This document shows, in pieces, positions 15,396 through 24,518 of a stretch of DNA of 45,930 bases (the stretch's first letter is position 1; each line of letters begins with the position of its first letter). Source of the stretch: Treponema sp. (lineage in GTDB: Bacteria > Spirochaetota > Spirochaetia > Treponematales > Treponemataceae); assembly GCA_012519415.1 (NCBI GenBank), contig JAAYQG010000036.1, positions 1 to 45,930 of the forward strand, written 5' to 3'. Both the position numbers and the translations under genes were made by a program. The notes beneath the pieces are model-generated. The model saw nothing but the letters and a program-made list of their open reading frames with translations, was not told where the DNA came from and ran no database searches.

Positions 15396-17462
15396 TTAAA
15401 TTCTTGAAAGGTTTACTCTAAACGGCTGTAGCGGAACTTTTCCATTTTTAGAAAAAAGACAAATTTCAGGAGGACAATCTACAAATAGATAGCGCAGTTC
15501 AATCAATGAAAGGTTTTTTGAAATTGCAGAAGATAAATCTACATTCAATTCGTTTTCTTTTGAGAACATCGCCTTGACCGGCAGTACAATGTTTTTTTCT
15601 TTGTCTTTTGCAAGCACTGTAAAGCCGGAAATTTCTGCATTATTTGAAACAAGCTCATCGTCGCCACATTCAATTTTAATAAATACATTTGTATTTTTTT
15701 CGCGGCTAAATTTTATTGCTTTTGGCACTAAGGGCGCATTTTCATCTTTATATGCAAGGCGCAATGCTTGCTCTGCACATCTACGGCCTACAGTTGATTT
15801 ATCTTCAGGGTGAAGTTCGTTCCATTCTCCGCAGTCTATAAGTGAAGCAACAGCAACATTTTCAAGTTTTTTTGCAGCATCTTCTTGTTTTTCGCGCAAA
15901 AAAGCCCAATCACATTTATCTGTCAAAAGATTCTTTTCATTAAAACATGGCAATTCTGCAATAATAAAGATCATTTCTTTGTTTGGACAATTTGCAAAAT
16001 TTTCGCGCCAGTCTTTTATCATATTAACAAGCAAATCCGAATATTCAAAATGTTTTTCGGCATTTGATTCCCCTTGATACCAAAGAGCACCCCTAACAGC
16101 ATAATCAAAACATTGCTCAAGCATTCCATAATAAAGTGCGGAAGGTTCCCATTCAAAAAAATGTTCATCGCTGCGCGGCTCAACCGAACAGCTAATTCTG
16201 CTTTGCCATTCTCCTTCAAGATTTATAAAAGCACTTCCTTTTGCAATTTTTTCTTTTAACAGATTTGGCTCGTAAATTTTTGTAATTGCGCCGGTGTTAA
16301 AAATTTTTTGCCAATCTGTGTTTTTAATTATGTCGCCGGAAAAAAGTGCGTAAGGTCTAAGAGATATAAAACGAGCTCCGCCGCTTCTTCCGCTTGAAAC
16401 AACCCGAACCGCTATTCGGTTTTTGCCTTCGTGCAAAAGCGAAACATCAAACTGATAGCGGCGCGGTGGGTAAAGATACCACGTTGTTCCTACTTTTGTA
16501 CCGTTCACCCAAACAAAATCCACATCGACAATTGTTCCAAGCCAAAGATGAACGCCATATGTTTTAAAAACTTCAAGTTGTTCAGCAGTAATATTTATTT
16601 CTTTTTGCAGCCAAATTACACCGGCAAAATTTTCATTAGCTAAACTGCCGGGCAATTTTAATGTTTTTTCATTTTCAAAGGGAATTTTATGCCAATTTTG
16701 AAAAGTGCCAATATCATTTTTATTACAAAGGTCATTCCAGCGGTTAAGCCCAAAAGCAATTTTCGACTGAATCTCTTCTCGATAATTTTCGCTCAAACAT
16801 TTTTGACGCCGTTTTGCATATTCCGGAAAAGCTTCAAGACTTTTTGCTCCCATCCACGATGTAATAGGAGAACCGCCTTGAGCTGCGCTTATAATTCCAA
16901 CCGGAACATCGAGCTTTGCTGCAAGGTTTTTTGCAAAAAAATATGCACTACCCGAAAAATCTGCGATTGTTTCACTTGAAGCCGCCTGCCAAACAGGAAA
17001 ATCAATGATAGAATCATCTTTTTGTGTTTTTTTGTCTTGGTTTTTTCGCAAAACCGGCTCGGCTGAATTATAGCGAGCAGTTACAGGTACTGTGAACATA
17101 CGGATTTTGTTGTTTTTTGGTGCATCTATATCTTCAGGGAATTTATATCGAAGACGCTCCATTGTAAGCTGCATATTAGATTGCCCTGAACAAATCCAGA
17201 CTTCTCCGACATAAACATCCGTCAACAAAAGCTGTTCATTATTTGAACAGCAGATTTCCATATTTTCAGGGCCGCACGATTTTCCGCAATCGATGGTAAT
17301 GCGCCATCGCCCATTAGTAGAAACTTTAGTTTTGTATTGTTTTTGACAAAAATTGATTACAACGCTCGAATTAGCAGGCGCACCGCCTGAAATAGTTGTT
17401 TTTGCGTTTTGTTGAAGCACCATTCCTGATGTAAAAAGCATAGAAACAGATAAAGTATTCAC
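15396..17462 (-). CDS. SGNH-type sialate O-acetylesterase-like enzyme
   Basis: A 688-aa protein. An N-terminal beta domain (MLFTSGMVLQQ) leads to the SASA (DUF303) esterase with block I VWICSGQSNMQ (Ser95). A jelly-roll insert follows (about 250-400, WLQKEINITAEQLEVF ... VWVNGTKVG). The esterase then resumes with ALWYQGESNA and the C-terminal ELHPEDKSTVGRR, whose His would complete the catalytic triad. It probably removes O-acetyl groups from sialic acid or plant xylan-type sugars. No signal peptide is visible. The first codon is GTG without a clear ribosome site; ATG at the eighth codon (MLFTSG) is an alternative. It is not obviously in an operon. Confidence 0.8.
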   Translation of the reverse strand: MNTLSVSMLFTSGMVLQQNAKTTISGGAPANSSVVINFCQKQYKTKVSTNGRWRITIDCGKSCGPENMEICCSNNEQLLLTDVYVGEVWICSGQSNMQLTMERLRYKFPEDIDAPKNNKIRMFTVPVTARYNSAEPVLRKNQDKKTQKDDSIIDFPVWQAASSETIADFSGSAYFFAKNLAAKLDVPVGIISAAQGGSPITSWMGAKSLEAFPEYAKRRQKCLSENYREEIQSKIAFGLNRWNDLCNKNDIGTFQNWHKIPFENEKTLKLPGSLANENFAGVIWLQKEINITAEQLEVFKTYGVHLWLGTIVDVDFVWVNGTKVGTTWYLYPPRRYQFDVSLLHEGKNRIAVRVVSSGRSGGARFISLRPYALFSGDIIKNTDWQKIFNTGAITKIYEPNLLKEKIAKGSAFINLEGEWQSRISCSVEPRSDEHFFEWEPSALYYGMLEQCFDYAVRGALWYQGESNAEKHFEYSDLLVNMIKDWRENFANCPNKEMIFIIAELPCFNEKNLLTDKCDWAFLREKQEDAAKKLENVAVASLIDCGEWNELHPEDKSTVGRRCAEQALRLAYKDENAPLVPKAIKFSREKNTNVFIKIECGDDELVSNNAEISGFTVLAKDKEKNIVLPVKAMFSKENELNVDLSSAISKNLSLIELRYLFVDCPPEICLFSKNGKVPLQPFRVNLSRI

Positions 17463-17519
17463 ATATTTAATATACTAATCAGCAAAAGCTAACTAAATCA
17501 GCAAAATCACCTAAAACTA

Positions 17520-17591
17520 AGCGTAGCAATCAGTATCGTTCGCCAAACTTACAAAAAGCATAAATCGCAAAACGATACTGATAAAAACGCT
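17520..17591. other. Long inverted repeat between murA and the esterase gene
   Basis: ATCAGTATCGTT (17529-17540) and AACGATACTGAT (17571-17582) form a perfect 12-bp stem around a 30-nt loop. An outer AGCGT/ACGCT pair extends it. No T-run follows on either strand, so it is not a standard terminator. It may be a small mobile palindromic element. Confidence 0.5.
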
Positions 17592-17625
17592 AAACGCTAA
17601 ATGAGGATATTTTTAAACGATTTTT

Positions 17626-18906
17626 TTAAACTGTTTTTCTCACGATATGAGCACCAAGACTTTGAAGCCGCTCTGTAAGATGTTCATAACCGCGTTCAAT
17701 TTGATAAACATTTTTTATAACACTTTCGCCGTGCGCACTTATTGCTGCAATAATCATAGCCATGCCAGCTCGCACATCAGGAGAAACAAGCTCTGAGCCT
17801 CGAAGACTGCTTGGTCCTGACACAACAGCGCGATGTGGGTCGCACAAAATAATGCGCGCACCCATGCCTATAAGTTTATCAACAAAGAACATTCTTGATT
17901 CAAACATTTTCTCATGGATAAGCACAGTTCCTTCAACTTGAGTTGCAACAACAGTCATTATACTTGTCAAATCAGGCGGAAAGCCCGGCCACGGCGAATC
18001 ATCAATTTTTGGAATCATTCCACCTAAGTCTGTATTCACTTGCATAGATTGACCGGAATGCACTGTAAGTATATCACCTTCTATAGTCCATGTAATTCCG
18101 AGTTTGCCAAATGCAAGCTTTATTGGGCGCATATCTTGCGGATTAACACCGGTAATTGTAATTGAACCTTTTGTCGCCGCTGCAAGACCAATAAACGAGC
18201 CGATTTCCATATAATCAGGCCCGATTTTATATTCGCAGCCATGCAAAGATGAAACACCTTCAATCTTCAAAATATTTGAACCGATGCCTGTTATTTTTGC
18301 ACCCATCGCATTTAACATTTTGCATAAATCTTGAACGTGTGGTTCGCTTGCAGCATTTGTAATAATTGTTTCGCCCTCCGCAAGAGTTGCCGCCATTACT
18401 GCATTTTCTGTTGCAGTTACCGAAGTTTCATCAAGAAAAATATCTGCGCCAATAAGTTTGTTTGCAGAAAACTTGAATCTACCGTTTACAGAAACTCTAG
18501 CTCCAAGCTCTTGCAATGCAAGAAAATGAGTGTCAAGACGACGGCGTCCGATTACATCTCCTCCGGGTGGCGGCAAAACGGCTTTGCCTGTACGAGCAAT
18601 AAGCGGACCTGCGAACAAAATAGAAGCTCTTATTTTTTTTGAATGTTCTATAGGAATTTCACTTTCAGTAATTTTTTTTGCTTGTAGTTCGTAAGTGTTG
18701 GTATCTTTTTTTATAACTGTGCCGCCAAGAGCAGAAAAAATATCAAGCATTACGCCGACATCTTCAATTTCCGGAATATTTTTAAGCGTAACAGGTTCTG
18801 AAGAAAGCAATGCGGCGGCAATACATGGCAATGCGGCGTTTTTATTTCCGCTAGCTTTAATTGTTCCCTTAATCGGAAACCCGCCTTCAATTAAATATTC
18901 GTACAT
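17626..18906 (-). CDS. murA: UDP-N-acetylglucosamine 1-carboxyvinyltransferase (MurA) with Asp in place of the catalytic Cys
   Basis: A 426-aa EPSP-synthase-fold enzyme adding enolpyruvate to UDP-GlcNAc, the first committed step of peptidoglycan synthesis. The substrate motif GNKNAALP (about 20-27) is intact. The catalytic loop reads [16 protein letters not shown], with Asp117 where most MurA enzymes have Cys115 (GGC-x-IG). Asp keeps activity but prevents covalent capture by fosfomycin, as known for Borrelia, Chlamydia and Mycobacterium. The downstream [14 protein letters not shown] and [11 protein letters not shown] segments are canonical. Length is normal. It appears monocistronic. Confidence 0.95.
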   Translation of the reverse strand: MYEYLIEGGFPIKGTIKASGNKNAALPCIAAALLSSEPVTLKNIPEIEDVGVMLDIFSALGGTVIKKDTNTYELQAKKITESEIPIEHSKKIRASILFAGPLIARTGKAVLPPPGGDVIGRRRLDTHFLALQELGARVSVNGRFKFSANKLIGADIFLDETSVTATENAVMAATLAEGETIITNAASEPHVQDLCKMLNAMGAKITGIGSNILKIEGVSSLHGCEYKIGPDYMEIGSFIGLAAATKGSITITGVNPQDMRPIKLAFGKLGITWTIEGDILTVHSGQSMQVNTDLGGMIPKIDDSPWPGFPPDLTSIMTVVATQVEGTVLIHEKMFESRMFFVDKLIGMGARIILCDPHRAVVSGPSSLRGSELVSPDVRAGMAMIIAAISAHGESVIKNVYQIERGYEHLTERLQSLGAHIVRKTV

Positions 18907-19199
18907 TGAAACCTCTTTTTATAAATATTTTGCATTTCTAACGTTTTTACTGAAAACTTCAAACAATTTTAAGATTAACATAATACATAAAATATTTTTA
19001 CACCTATTCATTTTATAACTGAGCATTGAAATTTTTAAGCCTTAATTATAACTTTTTGCAAAAAGACTTTTAAAATATCGGAAAATACAAAAACAACCTA
19101 ATAGCTTTTGTAAAATTTAGAAACAGAATTACAACCTAATATCATTTTTCCTACTTAATGTATTTCTCAAATGTGTCAAATATCGAGTTTTTGAAAATA

Positions 19200-20138
19200 T
19201 CAACTCATTCCCTTATCATACGGAACGCCTCCGGCTTTTGGTGCTTTTGAATGTCTTGAAGTAAACGCAAGCACAATAAGCGAAATGATATACGGCAACA
19301 TATTGTAAACCGTACTTGGCAAATTCAAAACTCTTAACAGCTCATAACCTGTATAAACATTTGAAAGTGCCCTAAAAAAGCCAAAAAGCAATGCTGCCAA
19401 TGCAATTTTTGTCGGCTTCCACTGCCCAAAAATCATTACAGCAAGAGCAAGAAACCCAAACCCGGCAACTCCGTTTTCAAATTTCCACTGACTTACACCG
19501 GCAGTAATATATGCAGTTCCGCCTAAACCGCCAAGTGCTCCTGAAATCAGCACACCGGCATAGCGCATTTTATAAACATTTATGCCGACAGAATCTGCTG
19601 CCTGAGGATGTTCGCCACAGGCAATCAGCCTTAAACCGAACTTTGTTTTGTAAAGCGCGAAATACGCAATAACAAGAGATATAACAGCAACTACAACAAA
19701 CCAGTTAAATTCATATTTTCCCATATGAATTAGCAATGCATTCTTTTGTGCAATATATTTAACAGTTGACGAAACATCATCCGGGTTTCGGCTCATGTTT
19801 ATTGCTCTAACAACAACAGTTGCGGTAGCTGTGCCTAAAAGATTCATCGCTGTTCCTACAAGAGTTTGGTCTGCATTAAAATTAATTGACGCAACAGCAA
19901 GCAAAAGTGAATAAATCATACCGGAAAAAATACTCACAAAAAGCACAATAAGAACAACCAAAAAATACGGAGTTTCGGGACTAAGAATATTCATGGAAAG
20001 CGCACCGCCTAAAGCTCCAATTACCATAATCCCTTCAAGACCAATATTGATAATTCCTGAATGTTCGCTAAAACAACCGCCCAAAGCAACAAGCAGAAGA
20101 ACCGCTGCAAAAATTAATGTATATTGAATTAAAAGCAT
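19200..20138 (-). CDS. ABC transporter permease of the BMP (nucleoside) type, second subunit
   Basis: A 312-aa permease of the BPD_transp_2 family with about eight to nine helices. It shows the family pattern GGCFSEHSGIINIGLEGIM (residues about 19-37) and the cytoplasmic ACGEHPQAADSVGINVYKMR loop that docks on the ATPase. It is the last gene of the bmp transporter operon. The ATG at 20138 is preceded by GGGAGA; the longer reading starts from a TTG that overlaps this ribosome site. Together with the next permease it should form a heterodimeric channel for nucleosides. A riboflavin importer of the spirochaetal Rfu type has the same layout and cannot be excluded. Confidence 0.9.
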   Translation of the reverse strand: MLLIQYTLIFAAVLLLVALGGCFSEHSGIINIGLEGIMVIGALGGALSMNILSPETPYFLVVLIVLFVSIFSGMIYSLLLAVASINFNADQTLVGTAMNLLGTATATVVVRAINMSRNPDDVSSTVKYIAQKNALLIHMGKYEFNWFVVVAVISLVIAYFALYKTKFGLRLIACGEHPQAADSVGINVYKMRYAGVLISGALGGLGGTAYITAGVSQWKFENGVAGFGFLALAVMIFGQWKPTKIALAALLFGFFRALSNVYTGYELLRVLNLPSTVYNMLPYIISLIVLAFTSRHSKAPKAGGVPYDKGMS

Positions 20139-20256
20139 AAAATCTCCCAAAAATCAATAAGAAAGTTTCAACTTCCAATTTATCTTTTATTCTGTCTTTT
20201 TCTCTGTTTTGCAACAAGACAAAAACAGCATTTAATTGACAAGTACAAAGTCCATT

Positions 20257-21384
20257 TCACTTGTTTTCACTTATGGCAATATGTCTTTTTTCTCTTTTTG
20301 CTAAAATATTGTTTAAAACCGTTTTCAAGAAAAACACAAAGCCACATAAGTAAATTATAATTGAAGAAATTAAATCCGAAATTTGCGAAGAATAAACGGA
20401 TTTATTGATAAGCGTTCCGCCATCTGTAATATGTTGAATAAAATATGATGAAAATATCGCCCCAATAGGATGAAGCCCGCCTAAAAATGCGGCAGCAATT
20501 CCATTAAAGCCCATTGAAGGCAAGTTTGTAGTAGAGCAAGACCATTGTTCAAATCCGCTTAAATAATAAAATGATGCACCCATACCGGCGAGACCTCCGG
20601 CTATTGCCATAGTAACTATTATGTTTAGGCTTTCATTCATTCCGCAGTATTTTGCAGCATATTTATTAAAACCAGTCGCTTTTAGTTCGTAACCGAATTT
20701 AGTTTTATCAATCAAAATCCATATAAAAATAGCCATTAATATAGAAAGAAAAATTGCAATAGTAACATATTTATTCCTACCAAAAAGACTGCCAAGCCCA
20801 ATAGTAGGTAATGCGCCTTTTGGATTTGTGTTCAGCAAAGATAGCACATGAGGACTTGTTGGCTCTTTTACAGGAGAAAGCAACATATTCACACAATAAA
20901 GCGAAATCCAGTTCAGCATAATACAAGAAATAACTTCGTTTACGTTGTATTTTGCTTTTAGAAAACCGGAAATAGAACCTAAAGCAGCTCCAGCAAAAAC
21001 AGCCAAAGTCAAGCATATAAACCACGGAGCATTAAGTTTTAATGCAAAAAACATCGCAGCGCCGGCTCCAGATACATATTGCCCTGCGACTCCAATATTA
21101 AAAAGCCCTGTTTTGTATGCAAATAAAACAGAAAGAGAACACATTAAAAGAGGTGAAGCTTTTACAAGAGTTGTGCCAAGCGCACGTTTTGTCATCATTG
21201 CATTTGGATACCAAAAATAATTTTTGATAATTACGCTTATAGCTCCTGCTGCTTCTGTCGGATTTATTATCAACAAAACAATAAATCCTATAAAAAGACC
21301 TACAAAAATACAAAACAATGATATTAAAACAGATTGCAAAAACGGATTTTTCAATGAAAATTTCTTTTTTATTTGTTTATTCAT
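20257..21384 (-). CDS. ABC transporter permease of the BMP (nucleoside) type, first subunit
   Basis: A 375-aa permease, longer at the N-terminus than its partner (FSLKNPFLQSVLISLFCIFVG). It carries LFNIGVAGQYVSGAGAAMFF and the cytoplasmic KATGFNKYAAKYCGMNES loop equivalent to the EAA-like coupling region. About nine helices. Its start overlaps the end of the ATPase gene by 8 nt, so the two are translationally coupled. The other permease follows after 118 bp. Substrate probably purine nucleosides, by similarity of the whole cassette to Nup/Pnr systems. Confidence 0.9.
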   Translation of the reverse strand: MNKQIKKKFSLKNPFLQSVLISLFCIFVGLFIGFIVLLIINPTEAAGAISVIIKNYFWYPNAMMTKRALGTTLVKASPLLMCSLSVLFAYKTGLFNIGVAGQYVSGAGAAMFFALKLNAPWFICLTLAVFAGAALGSISGFLKAKYNVNEVISCIMLNWISLYCVNMLLSPVKEPTSPHVLSLLNTNPKGALPTIGLGSLFGRNKYVTIAIFLSILMAIFIWILIDKTKFGYELKATGFNKYAAKYCGMNESLNIIVTMAIAGGLAGMGASFYYLSGFEQWSCSTTNLPSMGFNGIAAAFLGGLHPIGAIFSSYFIQHITDGGTLINKSVYSSQISDLISSIIIYLCGFVFFLKTVLNNILAKREKRHIAISENK

Positions 21385-22927
21385 TTACAACCTCTTTTTT
21401 TAAATTTTGACGCTTTGCACCGGCCATATAAAGACCAAGTTCTTCCTGCGAAATGGATTTTGGATTAAATTCTCCAACAATTTCGCCTTCAAACATTACA
21501 AGAATTCTATCGCTTATGTTCATTACTTCACTTAATTCAAAACTTACAAGCAGCACAGCTTTTCCCGCATCTCTTTGCGCAATAAGCTGTTTGTGAATAT
21601 ATTCAATCGCACCAACATCAAGTCCTCTCGTCGGTTGAACCGCAATAAGAAGTTCCGGCTCTTTGTCAATTTCTCTTGCAACAATTGCTTTCTGTTGATT
21701 GCCGCCGGACATACTGCGTGTTTTTGTCAAAGCTCCCTGTCCTGAACGAATGTCGTATTGTTTTATAAGTTTATCTGCATAATTTCGGATTTCTTTGCGT
21801 TTTAAAAACCCTGCTTTGTTAGTAAATCTTTTCTCAAAATATCGCTGAAGCACAATATTGTCTTCAAGTGAATAATCGAGCACAAGGCCGTATTTATGTC
21901 TATCTTCGGGAATATGGCTCATGCCAAGAATTGAGCGTTTACGAATGGGCAAATATGTAATATCTTTGCCGCATAAAAAGATAGAACCGTTTTTTATATG
22001 ATTTAATCCTGTAAGACCATGTATAAATTCTGTCTGTCCGTTGCCGTCAATGCCGGCAACAGCAACAATTTCACCACGATGAACATTTAGACTTACATTA
22101 TTTACAGCATTTTTATGAAGCGCACCGTCTGCAATCATGTTTTTAACATCTAAAACAATTTCGCCTTTTTTTGAAGCTTTTTTGTCAACTTTAAACTTAA
22201 CTTGCCGCCCTACCATCATGCTTGATAATTCTTTTGCGGAAGTATCTTTTATATTTACAGTTCCTACATATTTGCCTTTGCGTAAAACGGAACATCTATC
22301 TGCTACATTTAAAATTTCATGAAGCTTATGCGAAATAAATAGAATACTTTTTCCTTCTTTTGCAAGATTTCGCATAATTTCCATTAACTCATCCGTTTCT
22401 TGTGGAGTTAGCACTGCTGTAGGTTCATCAAAAATCAAAATGCTGTTGTTTCTATAAAGCATTTTTAAAATTTCAGTGCGCTGCTGCATTCCGACTGTTA
22501 TATTCTCTATAATTGCGTCCGGAGCTACTTTCAAATTATATTTTTCAGAAAGAGATATAATTTTTTTTCTTGCTTCTTCTTTTTGAAGGAATCCGGCTTT
22601 TGTTTCTTCAACACCGAGAATTATATTATCCAAAACAGTAAAACATTCAACCAACTTAAAATGCTGGTGAACCATGCCAATACCTAATACATTTGCATCA
22701 TTTGGATTATTTATACGAACTTCTTTTCCGTCTTTTAAGATTTTACCTTCTTCAGCTTGATAAATTCCGAACAAGATGTTCATAAGTGTAGATTTTCCGG
22801 CTCCGTTTTCACCAAGTAAGGCATGAATCTCGCCTTTTCTTAGCTGAATTGTAACATTTTCATTTGCGATAATTCCCGGAAATTTTTTTGTTATTCCGAG
22901 CATTTCAACAGCATATGTTTCGCTCAT
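21377..22927 (-). CDS. ABC transporter ATP-binding protein with two nucleotide-binding domains (BMP type)
   Basis: A 516-aa tandem ATPase. NBD1: LLGENGAGKST, signature-like ENITVGMQQRTEILKML, Walker B ILIFDEPTAVLTP. NBD2: the P-loop region is VAGIDGNGQTEF (no lysine, as usual in sugar/nucleoside-type fused ATPases), followed by the intact signature SMSGGNQQKAIVARE. ATG 22927 (MSETYAVEML) was chosen because AAAAGGAG precedes it; the longer frame adds 19 untypical residues. It powers the two downstream permeases. It is separated from the lipoprotein gene by a strong terminator, so it is probably made at a lower level. Confidence 0.9.
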   Translation of the reverse strand: MSETYAVEMLGITKKFPGIIANENVTIQLRKGEIHALLGENGAGKSTLMNILFGIYQAEEGKILKDGKEVRINNPNDANVLGIGMVHQHFKLVECFTVLDNIILGVEETKAGFLQKEEARKKIISLSEKYNLKVAPDAIIENITVGMQQRTEILKMLYRNNSILIFDEPTAVLTPQETDELMEIMRNLAKEGKSILFISHKLHEILNVADRCSVLRKGKYVGTVNIKDTSAKELSSMMVGRQVKFKVDKKASKKGEIVLDVKNMIADGALHKNAVNNVSLNVHRGEIVAVAGIDGNGQTEFIHGLTGLNHIKNGSIFLCGKDITYLPIRKRSILGMSHIPEDRHKYGLVLDYSLEDNIVLQRYFEKRFTNKAGFLKRKEIRNYADKLIKQYDIRSGQGALTKTRSMSGGNQQKAIVAREIDKEPELLIAVQPTRGLDVGAIEYIHKQLIAQRDAGKAVLLVSFELSEVMNISDRILVMFEGEIVGEFNPKSISQEELGLYMAGAKRQNLKKEVVNE

Positions 22928-23061
22928 CTGCTCTCCTTTTAAAACGTAAAAAATCAAGAAATTTGTAAAAATCATATTTTTCAAAGATTCAGTTAAAAAC
23001 TAAATGAGTTTTTGAAAAATATAAATCTCTTGAAAAGACGCTCATTCTACATATCTTAAAA

Positions 23062-23096
23062 AGGTTCTCTTAATTTTCCTTTTTTTAAGAGAACCT
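23062..23096 (-). terminator. Terminator/attenuator between the BMP lipoprotein gene and the ABC genes
   Basis: Perfect 12-bp stem AGGTTCTCTTAA / TTAAGAGAACCT with an 11-nt loop. Read on the minus strand it is followed by TTTTT. It lies 45 bp after the lipoprotein stop. It would give excess binding protein over membrane subunits. Confidence 0.75.
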
Positions 23097-23141
23097 CTTC
23101 AAGAATTTTTAAATATCAAAAATATTTAGCATTTTAGAAAA

Positions 23142-24302
23142 TTATTTGATATTTCCGTAGTAGTTTACTTTGATTGCAGTTTTCGGCTCAGCACCGATTT
23201 CATCAGAAACTTTGATGTTTCCATGGAACATTTCTTTAACAAGCTTTTTGTAATCATCTTGAGTAAAGCCTGAATTCCATGCTGTCGATTCGGGAAGCGC
23301 AACATAGTTTTCTGAAGGAATTTCTGAAATCAAACCGAGAGTTTCAATCTTGCCTGCGTAATTTGCCCAGTTATTATTTAAGATTGTTTCTGTAAGAAGT
23401 GTGTTTACTGTAGCGGCAAGACCTTTCATTGCAGATGTAACTGTAATACCTGAAGCATAAGCATCTATTGTTGCTTTTTGATCTACGTCAACACCGATAA
23501 TTTTTGTTCCTGCAACTTTTTTTGCAGCTTCTGCTGCAGAAGTATAAATACCGCCACCACAAGCAAATACAACTTCAACTTTTTTGTCTTTATACCATGT
23601 ATCCATGTATGCTGTAATATCAGCATCGCCATAGAATTGGTTTCCATAAACATACTCAATTATTATTTCGTTTTCAATGTTAAGTTCTTTTGCCGCATCG
23701 TTTGCACCCTGAACATAGCCATAGCCATAACGAATAACGGCAGGAACGGCCATGCCGCCAAGAAATCCGAGATGTTTATATCCAAGTTTTACAGCTGCAT
23801 AACCAGCCATATAGCCTGCAAGTTCTTCTTTATAAATGGCGCAATAAACAGATTTTGCATTATAGTAATCCTCTACATTATACTTAGATGGGTCATAATC
23901 GTAGTTTGGAATTGCAGCAGCAAGAATATCACCAGCAGAAACATCCAATGCAATAAATTTTACATCAGGATAAATTGGCGAAACTTCTACGATTGTTCCT
24001 GCAAATGCATACCCAGGACAAAGGAACACATTAAAACCTTCCGCAACAGCTTGCTCAATAGCTGCAACTCTATCAGCTGTTGAGTCTGAAGCGGGTCTAA
24101 AATACTTGTAGTCAATTTTGTTTATATGACAGAATTTTTTTCCAGCTTCGTAAGTGATCTGGTTAAAAGATTCGTCTGTAATATCACCATAGTCTGTAAC
24201 CATAGCAACTTTATACTGCGCAGCAGTATTTTCTTTTTGTGTACACGAAATGAATGAAATCATTGCGAGCGCGCAACATAAAACAACAAAAATCTTTTTC
24301 AT
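23142..24302 (-). CDS. BMP-family substrate-binding lipoprotein (PnrA/TmpC-like)
   Basis: A 386-aa lipoprotein (signal MKKIFVVLCCALAMISFISC, lipidated Cys20). The mature part has the BMP fold: YKVAMVTDYGDITDESFNQ, GYAFAGTIVEVSPIYPDVKF, GFLGGMAVPAVIRYGYG and FACGGGIYTSAAEAAKKV, ending IIGVDVDQKA. T. pallidum PnrA/TmpC, of this family, binds purine nucleosides, and that is the best guess here; riboflavin (RfuA-type) or another ligand is possible. I chose ATG 24302 because GGAGG lies 8 nt upstream and a lipoprotein signal begins there. It leads the four-gene operon. Confidence 0.9.
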   Translation of the reverse strand: MKKIFVVLCCALAMISFISCTQKENTAAQYKVAMVTDYGDITDESFNQITYEAGKKFCHINKIDYKYFRPASDSTADRVAAIEQAVAEGFNVFLCPGYAFAGTIVEVSPIYPDVKFIALDVSAGDILAAAIPNYDYDPSKYNVEDYYNAKSVYCAIYKEELAGYMAGYAAVKLGYKHLGFLGGMAVPAVIRYGYGYVQGANDAAKELNIENEIIIEYVYGNQFYGDADITAYMDTWYKDKKVEVVFACGGGIYTSAAEAAKKVAGTKIIGVDVDQKATIDAYASGITVTSAMKGLAATVNTLLTETILNNNWANYAGKIETLGLISEIPSENYVALPESTAWNSGFTQDDYKKLVKEMFHGNIKVSDEIGAEPKTAIKVNYYGNIK

Positions 24303-24324
24303 AAGATTGTCCTCCGTATTGACA

Positions 24325-24353
24325 ATTATAATGCCAAGCCGGATATAATTCAA
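24325..24353 (-). promoter_or_regulatory. Promoter of the BMP transporter operon
   Basis: On the minus strand TTGAAT (24348-24353), a 17-bp spacer and TATAAT (24325-24330). The leader to the ATG is only about 20 nt, leaving no room for a riboswitch. Confidence 0.7.
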
Positions 24354-24518
24354 TTTTTTTTGATTTAACAAAATACTTGCTTGAAGAAGTGAATTGAAAC
24401 AATTGCATAGACTCTAATAGTCTGCGCCACTATAATAAAATTGACTATATTTTTACATAACTTTGCCGAACCAGTGAAGAACATATGGGCAAATGCAACC
24501 GCTAACGAGGATTAATCC

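Noticed and set aside
24303-24518. Purine or FMN riboswitch before the transporter or the flavin genes
   Set aside because: The leader of the bmp gene is only about 20 nt from the predicted start, and I see no conserved aptamer core there or upstream of apbE.
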